A stretch of DNA of 59,417 nt from an uncultured Lachnospiraceae bacterium (lineage in GTDB: Bacteria > Bacillota > Clostridia > Lachnospirales > Lachnospiraceae): the NCBI GenBank assembly GCA_900544445.1, contig UQVK01000014.1, positions 1 to 59,417 of the forward strand, in the 5' to 3' direction. Below, in pieces: positions 27,774 through 36,336 of the stretch; position 1 is the first letter of the stretch, and each line of letters begins with the position of its first letter. The notes under the pieces are model-generated. The model made no database searches. It had not been told where the DNA came from and saw only the letters and a list, made by a program, of their open reading frames with translations. The position numbers were made by a program, and so were the translations under genes.

Positions 27774-28206
27774 CTTCCCACCACTCCTTTAATTCCTCAT
27801 AATCGCTGATTATCTTTTTCATGGATCTTGTCTGCACCATGACAGAACCCATGGTAAAGGGAATCAAAGCGTATTCGCTGTATACGTATCCTTTTTCAAG
27901 GTTATGTAATATTTCCAATGCGTTATTGCCGCATTCTTTGAGACAAAATACTTTATCTGGATAATACAGCACGTTCAGCACTGTCTTACATCCGGCTGAA
28001 AGCTTGTCAATATCAATGGCGACATCATCAAATCTTGACAAAATCTTATATTTTCCAATGAGTTTGGCGCCGTCAATAGTTTCGATGAATTTCTCTGCAC
28101 GCCTATCTATTAAAGCCGTCGTGTTTTGATTAAAGAACAAATCATTTAATTCTATATACTCCATATTATTTGGAATATCCAGTTTATTTTTAAAAATCGT
28201 AATCAT
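27763..28206 (-). CDS. DUF4869-like protein
   Basis: A 147-residue soluble protein that I match to the DUF4869 family on the pattern YIELNDLFFNQNTTALID near the start and SVLNVLYYP-like text (VLNVLYYPDKVFCLKECGNNA) in the middle. No catalytic motif is evident. It overlaps the ATPase gene downstream by 11 bases and the broken gene upstream by 4, so the three formed one operon. The family has no assigned function. GC content is clearly lower than in the flanking chromosome. Confidence 0.7.
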   Translation of the reverse strand: MITIFKNKLDIPNNMEYIELNDLFFNQNTTALIDRRAEKFIETIDGAKLIGKYKILSRFDDVAIDIDKLSAGCKTVLNVLYYPDKVFCLKECGNNALEILHNLEKGYVYSEYALIPFTMGSVMVQTRSMKKIISDYEELKEWWEDEK

Positions 28207-28726
28207 GATGCCACCTCCAATCCTGATGCGTGGAACTGTTCTTTCAGGCTGGTTCTTTCATAAATACTTTTCATTTTATCATATACGGACGGCCTGCTGT
28301 TATCAAGTCCACAAATATCATCTTTCCGACGTCCCGTCCAATCACAACATGATTGGACCCAACATTCGCCCAACTTTCCCTTTGAAACTTCGAAGCCGGT
28401 GTTCCTTGTCAAATCAAACAAAAGTCTGGCTGCGAGCTGCTCAATATTATGCTCTTCAATATGCTTATCATATTTCAGGATCTCCTTGATACCCTTATAA
28501 TTCATGCTTCCAGTATCAATGCAGGTGATCAGTTTTTCTCTGGCAGATATGGCTGACGTTCTTTTACTATGTCGTCTATATTTTTGACCGATTTTACGAG
28601 CTCACTGCTATTCTTTTTGCTCTCCACCTGAATATTCGGATATAACTGTTTTAGCAGAGATTCCCAGAATATATAGCCTGCTTTGCCTTTTCTATCTTCT
28701 ATCCATAAGAAAGTCTTTGATTTCAC
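28203..28726 (-). pseudogene. Third gene of the ATPase/DUF4869 cluster, internally deleted and frameshifted
   Basis: Two open segments in different frames look like the two ends of one protein. The first starts at GTG 28726, with AAGGA eight bases before it, and reads MKSKTFLWIEDRKGKAGYIF and ESKKNSSELVKSVKN. The second ends the gene and reads, counting back past its first ATG, ISAREKLITCIDTGSMNYKG through to HASGLEVAS. The frame of the second part is open into the first, so a deletion near 28560-28580 removed the middle (perhaps about 100 residues) and changed frame. The N-terminal segment looks like the start of a TOPRIM/DUF4435-type fold, which is inference. An ATG at 28765 would precede the predicted transcription start. 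Confidence 0.6.
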
Positions 28727-28767
28727 GTATACGTTCCTTTTAATTTCCAATATAAACAGTCTCATTT

Positions 28768-28796
28768 ATTATAGTGTGTTTTGCCTCAGATTGAAA
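28768..28796 (-). promoter_or_regulatory. Promoter of the minus-strand ATPase cluster
   Basis: On the minus strand, TTTCAA (28791-28796) and TATAAT (28768-28773) are spaced 17 bases. Transcription would start near 28761, which places the GTG at 28726 (not the ATG at 28765) inside the message. Confidence 0.6.
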
Positions 28797-28827
28797 GAGG
28801 CTTCTCACATTTAGCAGGTTAAACCTA

Positions 28828-29001
28828 CAGTTCCGTTACCGCAACATCTATTCCGAGGCGATCGAAGCCGTATCCTCCGGCTGGGTCCGTGTCCGGGATA
28901 GCATGACGCATCAGTTCAGTCTGGATGAGATCCAGCACGCACTTGAAGCCTGTGTGAGAAATAAGGCAGATATCGTGAAGGGGGTGATAAAGATCGGCTA
29001 A
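28828..29001 (+). pseudogene. C-terminal fragment of a zinc-dependent polyol/alcohol dehydrogenase
   Basis: The plus strand reads QFRYRNIYSEAIEAVSSGWV and then THQFSLDEIQHALEACVRNK before VVKGVIKIG-like text and a TAA at 28999. This is the last 57 or so residues of the medium-chain dehydrogenase family (sorbitol/xylitol dehydrogenase type). The whole catalytic and NAD-binding part is missing, and the upstream frame closes at 28792. No start codon or ribosome site exists, so it is a relic left by a deletion or by insertion of the ATPase cluster. The rest of 28766-29144 holds only the promoter above and the terminator below. Confidence 0.75.
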
Positions 29002-29046
29002 TAGAGATTGGTAAAAGATTTTCGCAAAAAGGAGTACGTGTATCAG

Positions 29047-29097
29047 AAAGAAAAGGGAGCTGCCCGATGCCGTATGGCTACGGCACCAGGCAGCTCC
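29047..29097 (-). terminator. Terminator of the DUF3048 gene
   Basis: On the minus strand a two-part stem, GGAGCTGCC/GGCAGCTCC (arms 29089-29097 and 29056-29064) enclosing TGCCGTA/TACGGCA (29068-29085, four-base loop), runs into CTTTTCTTT. It lies about 50 bases beyond the stop codon. Confidence 0.85.
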
Positions 29098-29144
29098 TCC
29101 TGCGTAAAGCATTTATTCTGTTATATCTGCTCAGTCACATCTAT

Positions 29145-30299
29145 TCAGTCGTATCCGAACTCGTCGCCGTCCTCCACGATGCAGATCATGGTCTTTCCGG
29201 TATTAAGCTCGATTTCGTTTCCGTTGTCGTCATAGAATTTGGTGGGTTCATAGTCGCCGGTCTTTTCCCAGGTAACGTGGATGCCCTTGCCGTTGGTGAA
29301 ATAGTAGCCGTCCTTGGTGTCGTCATGAACCTGGAAGGCCAGATAGCCATTGTCGTCTCTCACCTCGTAGTAGGCAAACTGTACCAGCACGTTCTTGAAC
29401 GCCAGCTGGGTGTTGTCGAAGGCCGCGTCAACATGAGGCTCACCGTACTGATATCTGTAGAACAGACCGTCCTCCTCGTTGTATTCAAAATAGGTCTTGG
29501 AGATCGGATAGCAGGAGGACATATCGATTTTTTTCACGTCGAAGGCGTTGGCATACTGCTCCAGCGTGTTCGGTGAGGACTCGGAGGCAAATTTAAAATG
29601 ATCCGGGTTATAGTAATCCTCACGATAGGTCTTGGAATAGTCAAAATGTTCAATGGCTGAATTGACGCCTTCCGCACTCAGATAGGCGTTCTGAGGAGCC
29701 TTTCTGTCAGAGGAGCGGTAATAGGCGCTGTCATACAGTCCCTTTTTTCCGGTTCCGCCATAGCTGGCTCCGGTTACGTTTTCGGTACCGGTTTTTTCAA
29801 CCACATCTGCAATATAGAAAGGGCCGCCATAATGGAACAGAATGGAATCCCATTCAAAGGACCAGTACGCGAAATAATCGCGCAGGCTTCTCACATTTCC
29901 GATTCTGGTCATATCCTCCCTGTCCCAGTCCTTGATTACGGCCATGAGTCGGGTGATGTTTCCTTCTACCGGGCATTCATACAGAATGTCAGCCTGGGAA
30001 AGACTGTAATGGGGAAGAGCGGAAGAATCATTGGGAACCATGACCGCGATGGGACGCTGGTCAGCAATATCCCCATCAATCCACTCGTTCGTCAGAGTGC
30101 TGCGCACCATGCCTTCCTCCGGAGGAACATCCTCTGCCGTCGTTTCCGTTTCTGTTTCCGTCTCAGCGGGAACGCTTTCCGGAATGGTTTCTCCGGTTAC
30201 AGAAGGCACTTCTTCCGGCGTGGTTTCCTTATTTCCGCAGCCTGCAAGGAGCATCGCGGTGGAAAGCCCAAGCAAAAGCAGTACGCTCAGTTTTTTCAT
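29145..30299 (-). CDS. DUF3048 (YerB-like) lipoprotein
   Basis: A 384-residue exported lipoprotein. The signal peptide ends in a lipobox LLAGC (cysteine near residue 21), followed by a Thr/Glu-rich linker (about 24-70). Two DUF3048 modules follow (about 75-220 and 240-380), with characteristic GWIDG-like and RPIAVMVPNDS segments. The Bacillus relative YerB is a surface lipoprotein of unclear function; a wall-binding or hydrolase-modulating role is possible. It is a single-gene unit with its own promoter and terminator. Codon use is like the host, unlike the adjacent low-GC cluster. Confidence 0.88.
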   Translation of the reverse strand: MKKLSVLLLLGLSTAMLLAGCGNKETTPEEVPSVTGETIPESVPAETETETETTAEDVPPEEGMVRSTLTNEWIDGDIADQRPIAVMVPNDSSALPHYSLSQADILYECPVEGNITRLMAVIKDWDREDMTRIGNVRSLRDYFAYWSFEWDSILFHYGGPFYIADVVEKTGTENVTGASYGGTGKKGLYDSAYYRSSDRKAPQNAYLSAEGVNSAIEHFDYSKTYREDYYNPDHFKFASESSPNTLEQYANAFDVKKIDMSSCYPISKTYFEYNEEDGLFYRYQYGEPHVDAAFDNTQLAFKNVLVQFAYYEVRDDNGYLAFQVHDDTKDGYYFTNGKGIHVTWEKTGDYEPTKFYDDNGNEIELNTGKTMICIVEDGDEFGYD

Positions 30300-30334
30300 T
30301 TGAATACCTCTCTTTCCTGAAAATCTGTCTGCAT

Positions 30335-30414
30335 CGGCGGACAGGACGGCGCAAAAACGCTTCTTTTCAAGAGTCTGCTCCCGAAAAGCCGTCCTTATGC
30401 AGTCCTGTCCGCCG
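30335..30414. repeat. Palindrome in the DUF3048 leader
   Basis: CGGCGGACAGGAC (30335-30347) pairs perfectly with GTCCTGTCCGCCG (30402-30414). A second pair AGGACGGC (30343-30350)/GCCGTCCT (30388-30395) overlaps the first, so two alternative folds exist. In the DUF3048 message this lies between the predicted start (about 30420) and the ATG, so it could control that gene. Confidence 0.6.
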
Positions 30415-30426
30415 GCGCCTTTTCCT

Positions 30427-30456
30427 ATTATAGTCTACCGAAAGGGCGGTTGTCAC
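30427..30456 (-). promoter_or_regulatory. Promoter of the DUF3048 gene
   Basis: On the minus strand GTGACA (30451-30456), an 18-base spacer and TATAAT (30427-30432). On the plus strand the remaining 30457-30632 holds three ATTAAG-type direct repeats (30482-30508), an inverted pair GGGAAAGC (30515-30522)/GCTTTCCC (30552-30559) and an extended -10-like TGATAGAAT (30565-30573) that may serve rmlD. Confidence 0.65.
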
Positions 30457-30632
30457 TATGGAAAATGTGGATTTGGAGAAAATTAAGAAAAATTAAGGAA
30501 ATTAAGGAAAAATGGGGAAAGCGTTCATGCAGAAGAAAATGTCATGGTAAAGCTTTCCCGTGTGTGATAGAATAAAACAGAACATGCCTGAAAGAAAAAC
30601 CGGATGGATGAAACGGAGGTTTGGTGAAAAAA

Positions 30633-31484
30633 ATGAAGAAAATTATTGTGACCGGATGCAACGGACAGCTTGGACGGGCTGTGAACAGGCTCTATCAGGG
30701 CAGGGAAGATCTGAGCTTTGTCAATACGGATGTGGGCGAGCTGGATATCACGAAGATCGACAGCGTGATGGAACTGGCCAGAGAGGTAAAGCCCTATGCC
30801 ATCATCAACTGTGCGGCCCATACGAATGTGGACAAGTGTGAGACGGATTACGATAACGCTTTCAAAATCAATGCCATCGGGGCGAGAAATCTTGCGATCG
30901 CTTCCCGTGAGACGGGAGCGAAGCTGGTGCATATTTCCACGGATTATGTGTTTGATGGAAAAGAAAGGGAGATTCCCTATGTGGAAACGGATGCGGTGGA
31001 TCCGCAGAGCGCCTATGGAAGTACCAAGCTGGCGGGAGAAAATTTTGTGAAGGATTTCGCGGACCGTTACTTTATCCTGCGGACCGCATGGCTGTATGGG
31101 GACGGAAAGAATTTTGCCAGAACCATGCTCCGGCTTTCCGAGACCCATGATAAAATCACGGTGGTGAACGATCAGGTGGGTTCCCCCACCAGCGCTTCCG
31201 AACTGGCGAAGGCCATCGACGCGGTGCTGTTTACGGAGAACTACGGGCTGTTCCATGCCACCTGCGAAGGAAGCTGCTGCTGGGCGGATTTCGCAAGAGA
31301 GGTGCTTCGCCTGGCCGGAAAGACGACACAGATTGTGGATGTGACGACGGAGGAATACGGAGCTGCCGCCCCGCGTCCGGCCTACAGCATTCTGGAAAAC
31401 CGGATGTTCAAGCTGACCACGGATTTCATGTTTGCAGACTGGCATGACGCGATCGCGGAATATATGAAAGAGGAGCTGGGCTGA
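30633..31484 (+). CDS. rmlD: dTDP-4-dehydrorhamnose reductase
   Basis: A 283-residue SDR-type reductase that finishes dTDP-L-rhamnose synthesis. The NAD(P) motif GCNGQLG is at residues 8-14, HISTDYVFDG carries the catalytic region, and YGSTKLAGE holds the Tyr-x-x-x-Lys pair. The C-terminal RPAYSILEN segment is typical of RmlD. GGAGG at 30615-30619 is 13 bases from the ATG at 30633 and 4 from an in-frame GTG at 30624, so the start is uncertain by three residues. RmlA, RmlB and RmlC are not in the window, so the pathway must be completed elsewhere. It opens the polysaccharide locus. Confidence 0.9.
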   Translation: MKKIIVTGCNGQLGRAVNRLYQGREDLSFVNTDVGELDITKIDSVMELAREVKPYAIINCAAHTNVDKCETDYDNAFKINAIGARNLAIASRETGAKLVHISTDYVFDGKEREIPYVETDAVDPQSAYGSTKLAGENFVKDFADRYFILRTAWLYGDGKNFARTMLRLSETHDKITVVNDQVGSPTSASELAKAIDAVLFTENYGLFHATCEGSCCWADFAREVLRLAGKTTQIVDVTTEEYGAAAPRPAYSILENRMFKLTTDFMFADWHDAIAEYMKEELG

Positions 31485-31508
31485 CAGAGAAGGAGCGGTG
31501 GAAAAGGC

Positions 31509-33341
31509 TCAGGGTTTTCCTGCGGCCTTTTCCGGTATCTCGAGACCGGCGCAAAGAAGAAGCGGCATGGAAAGGATCAGCGGATAAGCGTATCGCAGAT
31601 CTGCCGCTACCGGCGTTGCGAGACAGAGGGTCAGGATCAGGGCAAAGAACGGGACAAACAGAAGGAAGTTCCGTTTGCGGCCGTTCAGCGCGCAGTTTAC
31701 ACACCAGAAGACGGCGGCCCAGGTGAAGGCGCCGATGCTGTAGAGCAGTCCGTAGAGCGGAAGGATGGTATAGAGCTTGTTCAGAATCTCTACCACTTTC
31801 CATGCCGGTGTACCGCTTAAAACCGACTGCCCGGTAAGTCCCACATCGTTGGGAGAGATGCTCTCGTTGACGGTGAGACCGGGTTCGCCCGGGTACCAGT
31901 ACCCCCGTGTCTGGTCCACGAAAGCGTTCCAGTAATCCAGCGGATAGCGCAGGCCGAGCTGAATCCAGAGCTTCAGATAGGCTCCCTTGTGGGTTTCCAG
32001 ATATTCCGGATTTCCGTACTGGATGAGCGCCTTGATGGGATCAGAAAGCTCCGGCTGGTAATAGTCCGCAATGGAATCGTAATCCACGGTTTTTTCCAGC
32101 AGGTCGATCTGTTCCTGTGTGAGCGCGCGGCCTTCATAGACCACCCGGGCGATCTGCTGGGCGGGAATGGAAAGGGATTCGGAAAAAGCGGGTTCTGCCA
32201 CTCCAAGGGCATCGTAAACCGGCCCTTTGATGAACAGGGAAAGGACGAGAACAGCGAGGATGCCGGGCAGAAGGAGTTTCCATTCCCGCCGGAGAACGAT
32301 GCTCAGGAACGGTGCGGTGAGCAGAAACACATACAGCCCGTTGGAACGGAACAGGCAGACCAGAAAGCCGGAAAGCAGGAGCAGAGCAAGAAGCCCCGGC
32401 TGTTTTTTCAGCCTTCCTCCGGCGGCGTACAGATGGAGCAGACGGTACAGGCAGAGGGCGAACAGAAGCAGGAAGCCGGAAAACAGCACGTCCTTCCACA
32501 TCGTCACGGCAAAGCTTCCGTTATAGGGAACGCAGGCATAAAAAATGAGAAAAAGAAGGCACAGCTTCCTGCCCGCTCCGTAACGGTACAGGATGCAGAT
32601 GCAGTAACACAGAAGCAGAGCCATCAGAACCATCTGAAATACGGTGTAGCAGGCGATTGCCGCGTAAACGTTGTCAAAAAGCGCCATGCCCATCGAAAGA
32701 AGAAGTTTGATGAGCAGGGTGTGGGCGAAGGGATGATGGTCGCTGTAGCCGGTAAGCCCCATGGCCTGGCTGTACTGGCTGATGCTGTCCGGAGTCATGA
32801 CGCCCGGAAAATTATAGAGAAACCAGGGAAGCCAGCAGCACAGGAGAATAACCGGAAGCAGTATCTTCATCTGAAGAGGAAGCTTCTGATCCTGTGTCCG
32901 GGGATTTTTCAGGCTCTCGATGCGCAGCGTCCTTTTTCCCAGATAAAAGAAAAGAAGGCGCAGGCCGCGGAAAAACAGAAAAAACAGGCCAAGAGCGCTC
33001 ATCAGAAGGCTGGCAATCTGAAAAAGCGGGCTGGTCAGGCTTCCGACGAGTACATCTGACTCGCTGGCGAGGCAGAGGAACGTAAAGAAAAGGCCGAGCA
33101 GACAGGAAGCCGTCCGCCGCTTTTTGGCGGGCAGGGAGAGCACCAGCCTCCGCCCGTCCTTCGCCAGAAGGCTTTCCCGCTCGTTTTGGGCGCCCAGAAG
33201 AAATACCTGGAAGCAGAGCAGGAAGAAAAGGAGGGTGAAAATGCTCGTCGTTTTCAGAGAGCAGATATTTGTGAGGGCGAAAGAGGCGAACCAGGCCTCC
33301 AGACCGGTCTGAATTTTACGGGAATTTAATTTTTCCGTCAT
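31509..33341 (-). CDS. Large polytopic membrane protein, DUF6020-like
   Basis: A 610-residue protein with about twelve to fourteen hydrophobic helices. The loop after the first helices reads FPGVMTPDSISQYSQAMG followed by YSDHHPFAHTLLIK, a pattern I associate with DUF6020 proteins. It resembles the acidic-plus-aromatic first loop of lipid-sugar-dependent (GT-C type) glycosyltransferases. It is encoded on the minus strand against the flow of the locus and shares a 78-base divergent spacer with the next gene. By analogy it may transfer or polymerise sugars on the outer face of the membrane, but the reaction is unknown. Confidence 0.75.
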   Translation of the reverse strand: MTEKLNSRKIQTGLEAWFASFALTNICSLKTTSIFTLLFFLLCFQVFLLGAQNERESLLAKDGRRLVLSLPAKKRRTASCLLGLFFTFLCLASESDVLVGSLTSPLFQIASLLMSALGLFFLFFRGLRLLFFYLGKRTLRIESLKNPRTQDQKLPLQMKILLPVILLCCWLPWFLYNFPGVMTPDSISQYSQAMGLTGYSDHHPFAHTLLIKLLLSMGMALFDNVYAAIACYTVFQMVLMALLLCYCICILYRYGAGRKLCLLFLIFYACVPYNGSFAVTMWKDVLFSGFLLLFALCLYRLLHLYAAGGRLKKQPGLLALLLLSGFLVCLFRSNGLYVFLLTAPFLSIVLRREWKLLLPGILAVLVLSLFIKGPVYDALGVAEPAFSESLSIPAQQIARVVYEGRALTQEQIDLLEKTVDYDSIADYYQPELSDPIKALIQYGNPEYLETHKGAYLKLWIQLGLRYPLDYWNAFVDQTRGYWYPGEPGLTVNESISPNDVGLTGQSVLSGTPAWKVVEILNKLYTILPLYGLLYSIGAFTWAAVFWCVNCALNGRKRNFLLFVPFFALILTLCLATPVAADLRYAYPLILSMPLLLCAGLEIPEKAAGKP

Positions 33342-33419
33342 GCGTGCGTCCTTTCCTGAATGCGATTGTTTGAAGTATTATACCGCAGAATTTTTAGAAA
33401 AGAAAGGTGAGAATCCGGG

Positions 33420-35159
33420 ATGCTGTTTGTGCTGCTGAACTGGTGTTATGTGTCAATAACGGCTTTTATCACAGGCTTTGTGTGCCTGCTGCCCTTTGAA
33501 AGGCTGGGATACCGCCTGCGCAGCGTGACGGGCGCGTGGATGGCAGGCCTGGCGGCGCTCACGGTGTATGCCCAGATTTTCAGCCTGTTCGGCGGAGTGG
33601 AAATCGAGGCGAATCTGCTGCTCATCCTGTTCTGTCTGGCGGCTGCACTGCTTCTGAGAAAAAGACTTGTGGAATTCTGGCGGCTTCAGAGGGAAGGAAT
33701 CAGCCGGGTGAAGCTATTAATCCTGCTTTTTCTGAGTCTGCTCCTTGCATACGGCACCTCCCGCGGCTTCATGCATGTGGACACCGGGCTGTACCACGCG
33801 CAGGCGATCCGCTGGATCGAGGAATACGGTGTGGTGCCCGGCCTTGGAAATCTGCACAGCCGGTTTGCCTATAACAGCGCGGCCTTCGCGCTCTGCGCGC
33901 TGTTTTCCATGAAATGGCTGTTTGGAGAACCCATGCATGCGGTTCAGGGCTTCTTTGCTCTCGTTGTGGCGCTCCAGTGCGCTTCCGGGCTCCTGACGCT
34001 GGGAAAGGGACGGCGTGTGCGGATTTCGGACTTTCTGCGGCTGGGAGCGGTCTATTACCTGACGGTTCTGTTCGGTGAGATCGTTTCTCCGGCATCGGAT
34101 TATTTTGCCATGCTGCTGGTCTTTTATGTGCTGATCGCATGGCTGGATGATCTGGAGGCGGGAGAAAAAAATGCGGCCCCCTACGCCCTGCTTTCCCTGC
34201 TTCTGGTATTCACGGTGACCGTGAAGGTTTCTGCGGCGGTGATTCTGCTGCTGGCGCTGAAGCCTGCCGTCATGCTGATCCGGGAGAGGCGGTGGAAGCA
34301 GATCGGCCTGTATATCGGGCTTGGCGTTCTGATCTGCCTGCCCTGGCTGATCCGGGGCGTGTTGATTTCCGGCTGGCTGATTTATCCATTCACTTTTCTG
34401 GATCTGTTTTCGGTGGACTGGAAGATGGAGAAGGGCTACGCGGATTCCGACGCGAAGGAAATTCAGGTTTTTGCCAGAGGCCTGTATGATGTGACCCTGT
34501 ATGATAAGTCTTTTACCGGCTGGGTGAAAAACTGGTTCGGACGGCTTCGGGGAATGGAGAAGCTGTGGGTTGCAGCCTGTGCTCTCTGCACGGCAGCCGG
34601 TGCGGCCTCCCTGGTTATGACGGCGGCTGCTCTCTTACGAAAGGGCGGCGCTGCGGTGAAGAGAGTGCTCATTCCTGCCGGGGACTGGCTTCTGTATGGA
34701 ACAGTGCTGATTGCCGGGTATCTGTTCTGGCAGTTTTCCGCTCCTCTTATCCGGTATGGCTATGCCTATGTGATCGCCCTTCCCATGGGGATCGCCGGCT
34801 TCTGGTTCTGCTTCCTGACAGGAAGAGAGCGGAAAGAAAAGATGGCTGAAGGCGCATTCCTGGGAACCGCCGAAGGTGCATTTCTGCTTTGCCTCAGTGT
34901 GCTTCTGCTGTATAAGGCTGCGGATCTGGCAGGGGCGGTGCGGGAATCGGCGGCCCAGCCCTATTATATCCGCCAGCAGGAGTATGGAACGTTTGACGCG
35001 TTCACCTATGAGGTGGACGGCGTTACGGTCTACGTTCCTTCGGACGGAGGAAGAATTGGTTATGATAAATTTCCGTCCTCGCCCAGAGTGCAGGACATTG
35101 AACTGCGCAGGTCCGGAGATATAAGCTCCGGCTTTCGGGCGGCGACGGACAGGGAATGA
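33420..35159 (+). CDS. LIC_10190-like polytopic membrane protein
   Basis: A 579-residue protein with about twelve membrane helices and a C-terminal extracytoplasmic tail (about 500-579). The loop FMHVDTGLYHAQAIRWIEEY followed by GLGNLHSRFAYNS is the signature that I recognise from LIC_10190-family proteins, again GT-C-like in layout. Function is unassigned; a glycan polymerase, flippase or transferase role fits its place between nucleotide-sugar genes. The ATG at 33420 is preceded by AAAGGTGAG. It ends 12 bases before manC, so they are in one transcript. Confidence 0.75.
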   Translation: MLFVLLNWCYVSITAFITGFVCLLPFERLGYRLRSVTGAWMAGLAALTVYAQIFSLFGGVEIEANLLLILFCLAAALLLRKRLVEFWRLQREGISRVKLLILLFLSLLLAYGTSRGFMHVDTGLYHAQAIRWIEEYGVVPGLGNLHSRFAYNSAAFALCALFSMKWLFGEPMHAVQGFFALVVALQCASGLLTLGKGRRVRISDFLRLGAVYYLTVLFGEIVSPASDYFAMLLVFYVLIAWLDDLEAGEKNAAPYALLSLLLVFTVTVKVSAAVILLLALKPAVMLIRERRWKQIGLYIGLGVLICLPWLIRGVLISGWLIYPFTFLDLFSVDWKMEKGYADSDAKEIQVFARGLYDVTLYDKSFTGWVKNWFGRLRGMEKLWVAACALCTAAGAASLVMTAAALLRKGGAAVKRVLIPAGDWLLYGTVLIAGYLFWQFSAPLIRYGYAYVIALPMGIAGFWFCFLTGRERKEKMAEGAFLGTAEGAFLLCLSVLLLYKAADLAGAVRESAAQPYYIRQQEYGTFDAFTYEVDGVTVYVPSDGGRIGYDKFPSSPRVQDIELRRSGDISSGFRAATDRE

Positions 35160-35171
35160 AAGGAGATTACT

Positions 35172-36230
35172 ATGAAAGTTTATGGAGTCGTGATGGCGGG
35201 CGGCGGAGGCACCAGGCTCTGGCCGCTCTCCACGAGCAGAAAGCCCAAACAGTTTCTGAACCTTTCCGGAAAGGAAACGCTGGTCAACGAGGCCATCGAC
35301 CGGCTCTCCGGTGTGGCACAGGAGACCTTCATCGTCACCAACGCCTCTCAGGCGCAGGAAATGCTTTCCCAGACCGCAGGAAGAGTGCCGGAGGATCACA
35401 TTCTGAGGGAGCCTGCGGCGCGGAATACGGCCGCCTGCATCGGCTATGCCGCGATGACCATTCTGAAAAAATATGGAGACGGCATCATGTGTGTGGTTCC
35501 CTCCGATCCCTATATCCGGGATGAGGAAGGCTTCCGGCAGACGCTGAAAGGCGCCGTAGCCGCCGCAGAGGAAACGGACGCCCTGGTGACCATCGGCATC
35601 CGGCCCACCTTCCCCTCTACGGGCTATGGCTACATCAAAAATACGGCGGTGGAGGGAAAGCCCTGGCACAGGGTGGAGGAATTCGTAGAGAAGCCGGATG
35701 AGGAGACGGCGGAGCGCTACGTGGCGGAGGGCTATGCCTGGAACAGCGGTATGTTCATCTGGAAAGCTTCCACCATCCTTTCCTGGTTTGAGAAGCTGCT
35801 TCCGGATATTTACTCTTATCTGGTACAGCTTTCAGAAGGCTTCGGTGCGGAAAACGAAGAAGCGCTTCTGTGGGAAATTTATCCGAAAATCCCCAAAATC
35901 TCCGTGGATTATGGTATCATGGAAAGAGCGGATCACGTGCTGATGGTTCCTGGCGATTTCGGCTGGAGTGACGTGGGCGGGTGGGATGCCTTCGACGCTT
36001 TAAGGGATCGGGATGAAAATGGTAACATCACTGTGGGAAAGACGTTGCTGCTTGACAGTCAGGGCTGTACCGCGTATTCTGTAGACAGGCTGGTTGCGGC
36101 AGTGGGCGTGAAAGATCTGATCATCGTGCAGGCCGGAGAATCGGTGCTGGTATGCCCCGCATCCCAGGCCCAGCGGGTAAAGGAGATCGTGGAGACACTG
36201 GCGGAAAAGGGCGAAAGAGAGTACCTTTAA
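35172..36230 (+). CDS. manC: Mannose-1-phosphate guanylyltransferase
   Basis: A 352-residue nucleotidyltransferase making GDP-mannose. The signature MAGGGGTRLWPLSTSRKPKQ (residues 9-28) binds nucleotide, and the sugar-site segment FVEKPDEETAERY (about 171-183) and NSGMFIWKAS (about 192-201) are intact. It lacks the C-terminal phosphomannose isomerase domain of bifunctional ManC. GDP-mannose would feed the glycosyltransferases downstream. RBS AAAGGAG lies just before the ATG. Confidence 0.9.
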   Translation: MKVYGVVMAGGGGTRLWPLSTSRKPKQFLNLSGKETLVNEAIDRLSGVAQETFIVTNASQAQEMLSQTAGRVPEDHILREPAARNTAACIGYAAMTILKKYGDGIMCVVPSDPYIRDEEGFRQTLKGAVAAAEETDALVTIGIRPTFPSTGYGYIKNTAVEGKPWHRVEEFVEKPDEETAERYVAEGYAWNSGMFIWKASTILSWFEKLLPDIYSYLVQLSEGFGAENEEALLWEIYPKIPKISVDYGIMERADHVLMVPGDFGWSDVGGWDAFDALRDRDENGNITVGKTLLLDSQGCTAYSVDRLVAAVGVKDLIIVQAGESVLVCPASQAQRVKEIVETLAEKGEREYL

Positions 36231-36239
36231 GTCGAAAAG
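36230..36239 (+). promoter_or_regulatory. Possible Spo0A box before the Spo0A-domain gene
   Basis: AGTCGAAAAG at the very end of manC matches the Spo0A-box core (TGTCGAA) at six of seven positions. It lies about 100 bases before the stand-alone Spo0A-domain gene. A single six-of-seven match can easily arise by chance. Confidence 0.25.
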
Positions 36240-36336
36240 TCTCGATGGATTCCGGTTCTGTTTTTGACTGCGGACATGTTAATATTAGTTCTGGAAATGA
36301 TTTCCGAAAAAAGAAAGACGCAGGAGGAAGCAGAAT

